Of a DNA stretch of 64,000 nt, positions 59,735 through 64,000 are shown piece after piece. The notes under the pieces are model-generated. The model saw nothing but the letters and a program-made list of their open reading frames with translations, was not told the origin of the DNA and did not search any database. The translations under genes were made by a program, and so were the position numbers. The stretch is from Azolla caroliniana. Taxonomy: Eukaryota; Polypodiophyta. How positions within the stretch are numbered: the first letter of the stretch is position 1; every line of letters starts with the position of its first letter. The stretch is from the NCBI GenBank assembly GCA_043228905.1, contig JBHGNT010000005.1, forward strand, positions 23,188,001 to 23,252,000, in the 5' to 3' direction.

Positions 59735-60960
59735 TGTCGTGAAGATCCGTCACTACGCGCGGATCGTGAGGCGGAACCGCCGGGGTTCTGGACCAGAAGG
59801 ATTTAGAGTCGATACAAGCTTTGGCGAGAAAGTACTTAAGATAGATTGGGAAAGAGAGAAGATGAGATTACACGATTGATTTGATAACGAATTTCTTCTT
59901 CTTCTTAATTTTCATAAAAAAAACCGTCTTTTTCTCCTCCCCCTTCCCTCTTTTATAGATGCTCTCATGCATATGATGCATGTGAGGGTACAAGACATGC
60001 ATAAATTGCATGTTTGCCATTTGGCGCTTAAGTATTACATGTGGTGCATGCTAACCATGTCACTCATTTTAGCACTCATGGATGAGAATTTACATGTAAA
60101 AGTACAATGATAGAAATATAATTTCAACTAAATACCATGGCTTAATGGTAAGCCATTTGACTCCTAACTTGGAGGTGCAAGGTTTGAATCTATACTTGCC
60201 CTCCTTGTATATGTAAATATGTATATATTTTTATATATTTATTTTATCTAGTCGCCGGTTCGCCGGATGCCGTCGCCGGATACCGGTGCCGCCACAAGAT
60301 GCCGGTGCCGCCGCCGGATGCCGGATACCGGTGCCGCATGCTGCGGTCGGATGCCGTCGGATCACCGGCTCCATCGCCGATCCGGCGAATCCATACTTGC
60401 CCTCCTTGTATATGTAAATATGTATATATTTTTATATATTTATTTTATCTAGTCGCCGGTTCGCCGGATGCCGTCGCCGGATACTGGTGCCGCCACAAGA
60501 TGCCGGTGCCGCCGCCGGATGCCGGATACCGGTGCCGCATGCTGCGGTCGGATGCCGTCGGATCACCGGCTCCATCGCCGGTCCGGTTGTGGTTGGCCAA
60601 AACCCTTTTCGAGTAGCTAGCCACCTCCACTCTAAGTTCAAGTTACCTTGAACTCTCTATGCTCCACACATAGACACAAAGATAATATCTTTTGCTCCAC
60701 CTTATATATGATGAGAGCTGTATTTGTCGTGCCTATGTGGGATATCTCACAAATTTCTCTTTTCTTTTCACAAACTTTATACCCTCATATCTTGACATTT
60801 AGTTGTCCATTTCTCGTGTAATAAAGTGCATTCGAAACCTCCATCATTTTGTACTTAGATATTAAAAATGTTATCTTCACAATTATTGTATTACGTGATT
60901 CATACTCGATTTTGTACGTTTTATGGGATTTTCACACTATTGCCGAAAATCTTCACGACA
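59735..60960 (-). repeat. 5' LTR of the complete gypsy element, expanded
   Basis: 1226 bp, 243 bp longer than its partner. It contains extra CCGGATGCCG/CCGGTGCCGC repeats and a duplicated ~165-bp block that includes the TCCATACTTGCCCTCCTTG segment (60252-60560). Otherwise it is nearly identical to the 3' LTR. TATA box (minus) near 60701-60708. Confidence 0.95.
60130..60203 (+). other. tRNA-like segment inside the gypsy LTR (also at 53617-53690)
   Basis: TGGCTTAATGG fits a Pol III A box, GACTCCTAAC looks like an anticodon arm with loop CTCCTAA, and GGTTTGAATC is a B box with one C-to-T change. Both LTRs carry it, so it was present before this insertion. Confidence 0.5.
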
Positions 60961-62096
60961 ACGAAAAACTCTATCACTCCACCCGAGAAAAGAATCCAGT
61001 TAGCCAATTCGGCTACCACAACTATATGGCATATCGCTATGCCTTTATGATGAAGGTGACAATTGTTCGTGAACCGGAAAGCTTTACCAAACCCACTAAA
61101 GATTCGCAATGGGTCGAATCGATGAATGAAGAGATGCAAGCTCTCTCTAAGAACGAGACATGGGATCTCGTCCCCCACTCACCTCACAAGAAGGCAATCA
61201 ATTGCAAATGGATATTCAAGGTGAAGTATAATGTGACGGCTCTGTGAGCCGCTATAAAGCCCGACTCATAACAAAAGGATACACACAAACACTTGGAGTC
61301 GACTATGAAGAGACCTTTGCCCCAGTGGAAAAGATGCCTCCAAGCAAGCAAATCACATCTCGGTCGAGTCCAAAGATGGACAAAGGGAAGGCCAAAATGC
61401 CGGAATATGAAGATGATCGATCTAACGACAACAAATCAACTCACTTAGTCAACAGTGAGTTTGGTGTCTTTTATGTGCCTCTTATAAGGACACCTAGAGT
61501 GAAGAAAACTATTGCCATGATAAACGAAAAGTTGTATAGCTCCACTTGAGAAAAGAATCTAGTTAGCCGATTCGGCTACCACAACTATATGGCATATCAC
61601 TATGCCTTTATGATGAAGCTAGCAATTGTTCGTGAACCAGAGAGATTTACAAAGACACTAAAGATTCGTAATGAGTCGAAGCGATGAATGAGGAGATGCG
61701 AGCTCTCTTTAAGACTGAGACATGGGATCTCGTCCCCCACTCACCTCACAAGAAGGAAATCGATTGCAAATGGATATTCATGGTGAAGTATAATCCGATG
61801 GCTCTGTGAGTCACTATAAAGGCCGACTCATAGCATAAGGATACACACAAACACATGGAGTCAACTATTAAGAGACCTTTGCCCCAGTGGCAAAGATGAC
61901 GATTGTTCGAACTGTGATTGCACTCGCAGCGGCAAAAGGGTGGCACCTCCACTAGATGGACATCAAGAACGTCTTTCTTCAAGGAGAATTAGAAGAGGTG
62001 TACATGGTACAACCACCCGGCTTCGAATCCAACAACCATCCAAAAGTAGTCTACCGACTAAAGAAGCCACTCTATGGCTTTGAGAAGGCACCACGT
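60961..62096 (+). pseudogene. Copia 5 pol, right piece, with internal tandem duplication
   Basis: 60961-61345 continues the interrupted copia ([80 protein letters not shown]). At about 61360 the sequence restarts at [20 protein letters not shown], a second copy of the same segment, more decayed. It runs further into RT (MDIKNVFLQGELEEVYMVQP, KKPLYGFEKAPR) until the next gypsy insertion at 62097. Confidence 0.8.
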
Positions 62097-62153
62097 TGTC
62101 GAGGTATTCCTCGCGGATGCGTGGAGTGAGGCGGGACCTCAGGGGCCCTGTAC

Positions 62154-62191
<38 letters not shown>

Positions 62192-62746
62192 CACTACGTG
62201 CGAGCGTAGATTCACAGGGACACGGCCCTTCGACGCAAAGACGCGAGTGGGACAGCGACACAGAAAGACACGAAAGTATGTATGTATTGACAAGACAAAC
62301 AACAAGAACACGAAGACAACAAAACACGAAGTCGGTTACAGCCGAACAGGCCGGCGAACAGATGCCGATACCTGCTCGTAAACGCACAGAGGGGAATGAG
62401 TAGGTTGGAGGTGCTACCGGAAGCACTCGGGCATTCCTCAGAGCAGCGCGGGCCTCCCGAAACCTGCACAGAAGGAAGCTATGGCGTTTGCAACCGGAAA
62501 GAGAGAGAGAGAGAGAGAAGCCTTCGCGCGCAAACCGACAGCACTTCGTCCTCGACTCTCCGCGATCCCCTTACTCTCCTCGTCTCCCTCCTTTTATAGG
62601 CAAGGAAGGAGCCGTTTCCCCTTTACTCCCTACCTACCGAATCTACCTAGGATCTCCTATATACAACTTAAGGCGCACGTGCATGAAGAGTCGGTTTCCA
62701 TGCTCCGGTACACCGATTCCGCCTGTGGACGGTTTTCTTCACGACA
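62097..62746 (-). repeat. 3' LTR of the second gypsy element
   Basis: 650 bp, with terminal TGTCG...CGACA. It carries two GA microsatellites (about 62154-62190 and 62500-62518). No tRNA-like segment is visible. Confidence 0.85.
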
Positions 62747-62819
62747 TCCGCCCCCACCTAACCACGCATCCACCGGCATGCGCCAAATTGGGTTGGGACG
62801 GAGAAAACCGGTCCAGCCT

Positions 62820-64000
62820 TTATTCCCCGCCCGTCGGTTCTTCCTCGATTTCGGATCGCTCGTCGTCGCGGTCCAAGTCAACCTGATCCGGCTCGTCGTC
62901 GTGACGCTTCTTGAACGTCTTGATCCGCTTCCCAGCTACCGGTATCGTCATTCTCGTACCGTCAAGTTCCGCCAGATGGTACGTCCCGTTGTCGTTGGCG
63001 CTTTGTACCACGTAAGGCCCGAACCACCTTCTTGCGAACTTCCGTGTCGCTCGGTGCTGGTTGTCGAGGCCGCTGTCGTAGACTAGCACCCAGTCGCCTT
63101 CCTCGATCTTCTTCGGTCGGAGCCGGTGTGTTCGGTCGAACCGGGCTTTGTTCCTCATCCTTGCTTCCTGAAGCTTTTCCGCAGCCTGCTCCACGTCCTC
63201 CGGTCTCCGCTCGAGCTGTCGTATGCGCGCCGTCAACAGTTCCTCCCGGCTCATCTCGTCTCTCCAGTCCACGGTTGCCCATGAGGAGACCGTACGTTCG
63301 ATCGGCATGATCGGCTTCTGCCCAAACATGAGCTCTGCCGGCATGAATCCGGTTACCGAACTGTGCGTAGTCCGGTCAGCCCACAACACGTAAGGCAGTA
63401 GCCGCGGCCAGTTCCCGACTCGACCTCCGCAAGCCCGAACTAACGCCTTGACGATCGGTCCGTGTCCGCGCTCCACCTTTCCATTCGCCTCCGGATTGTA
63501 CGCAGTGGTAAGCGAGAGCTTGACTCCTAGCCGGTCGAACAGCTCCTCGGCCTCTTCGGCGTCCAACTCCCCGCGATCAGCCACGATCTTCCCGACGCAC
63601 CTGTACCGGCATATTACGTCCTCGAGCAGGAACCGACATACGGCTGCAGTCGTTTTGTTCTGAAGGGCCCGACCTTCCACCTGGTTCATTAGATCTTCCC
63701 GAGCCAGGACCAGATACCGCATCTGTCCTACTCCTATCGGCATCGTTACCAGGTCTACCATCCATTTGAAGTGGATGGTCGGAGGGTACGTAGGGTGAAG
63801 TTCGTCCCGGTGTCGGACTATGGAGTGCATCTGACAGCTCTCGCAAGTTGTCACGAATCGATGCACGTCCCCCTACAGTCCCGGCCACCAGTACTTCCCC
63901 TTTATCTTCTCGAACGTGGCCCAGGTTCCACGGTGTCCGGCCCAAGGGCTGTCGTGGTAGGTCGTTAGCAGCTCCTCCTGTTCTTCCTTCATCGCCACCA
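62820..64000 (-). pseudogene. gypsy pol, integrase part (partial, one stop)
   Basis: The stop codon is at 62820 after an acidic tail (EIEEEPTGGE). The integrase zinc region (H...H in PWAGHRG, CESCQ), MVDLVTMP, KIVADRGELDAEEA, NPEANGKVERGHG and the GDWVLVYDSGLDNQ...RWFGPYVV domain are all intact. A TAG at 63873-63875 stands where the relative has Tyr (YWWPSMY). The upstream part lies beyond the window. Confidence 0.9.

Larger units (their letters stand above)
53220..60960 (-). mobile_element. Complete Ty3/gypsy element with tRNA-Trp-type primer site
   Basis: Boundaries are exact: both LTRs start TGTCGTGAAGAT and end ATCTTCACGACA, a 12-bp perfect terminal inverted repeat. The 3' LTR is 53220-54202 and the 5' LTR 59735-60960 (minus-strand element). 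Left flank ACAA and right flank ACGA are consistent with a 4-5-bp target duplication carrying one change. The insertion splits copia pol, which reads on across it. Shared LTR sequence differs at only a few bases, so the insertion is recent, though the ORFs already carry stops. Confidence 0.95.
62097..64000 (-). mobile_element. Second, GC-rich gypsy element of the same family (continues past window)
   Basis: Inserted in copia RT after KAPR. The 3' LTR 62097-62746 begins TGTCGAGG and ends CTTCACGACA. Inside it comes the purine-rich tract (minus GGTGGGGGCGGA), then pol. The pol is clearly related to the complete element, but LTR and codon use are more GC-rich. Confidence 0.9.

Overview
This is nuclear DNA of a land plant. 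Spliced genes with GT-AG introns, an RH39-type plastid DEAD-box helicase, a plant-type monoacylglycerol lipase, a DUF1664 protein and a legume-lectin receptor kinase are all plant-specific or plant-typed. Several LTR elements use an initiator-Met tRNA primer site, as is usual in plants. I cannot fix the species. One Ty3/gypsy gag and a family of gypsy elements with unusual pol resemble types I associate with non-seed plants, which hints at a fern or lycophyte, but this is weak inference. Apart from the genes, the window is mostly decayed retrotransposons and local tandem duplications.

Layout. 1-2880 (+): 3' part of a DUF1664 gene. 5190-5930: 89-bp minisatellite just upstream of the RH39-like helicase gene (6120-11882, +, nine exons, with an antisense LINE fragment in intron 6). 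13338-16979 (-): eight-exon monoacylglycerol lipase. 17.2-28.6 kb: AT-rich intergenic DNA with a truncated gypsy element (20.6-24.7 kb), tRNA-related repeats and tandem duplications. 28.9-33.2 kb (-): nearly full-length but dead LINE lying inside a short-repeat array. 34.2-35.4 kb: internally deleted gypsy element, followed by a tRNA-Leu(UAG) gene (35471-35549, -). 36.1-43.7 kb: three minus-strand copia relics and one gypsy relic whose putative promoter joins a heat-shock element to a TATA box. 43811-45835 (-): intronless L-type lectin receptor kinase, with its TATA box next to a 550-bp TG-rich microsatellite. 47.4-52.7 kb: a small unrecognised ORF, tandem repeats, a chromodomain-bearing gypsy end and a copia element with intact LTR/primer site. 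52.7-64 kb: a copia element, internally duplicated and broken twice by gypsy insertions. The first (53220-60960, -) is complete, with both LTRs and a primer site matching tRNA-Trp. The second (62097 to beyond the window end, -) is a GC-rich relative.

The four protein genes show no functional linkage. The helicase is expected to act in plastid rRNA maturation, the lipase in cytosolic lipid turnover and the lectin kinase at the plasma membrane. All element ORFs carry stops, frameshifts or lost catalytic residues, several consistent with C-to-T decay of methylated DNA. The most interesting signals are regulatory or primer features of the retroelements: the heat-shock promoter, the tRNA-Trp primer site, tRNA-like sequence inside LTRs and a dyad-repeat leader.
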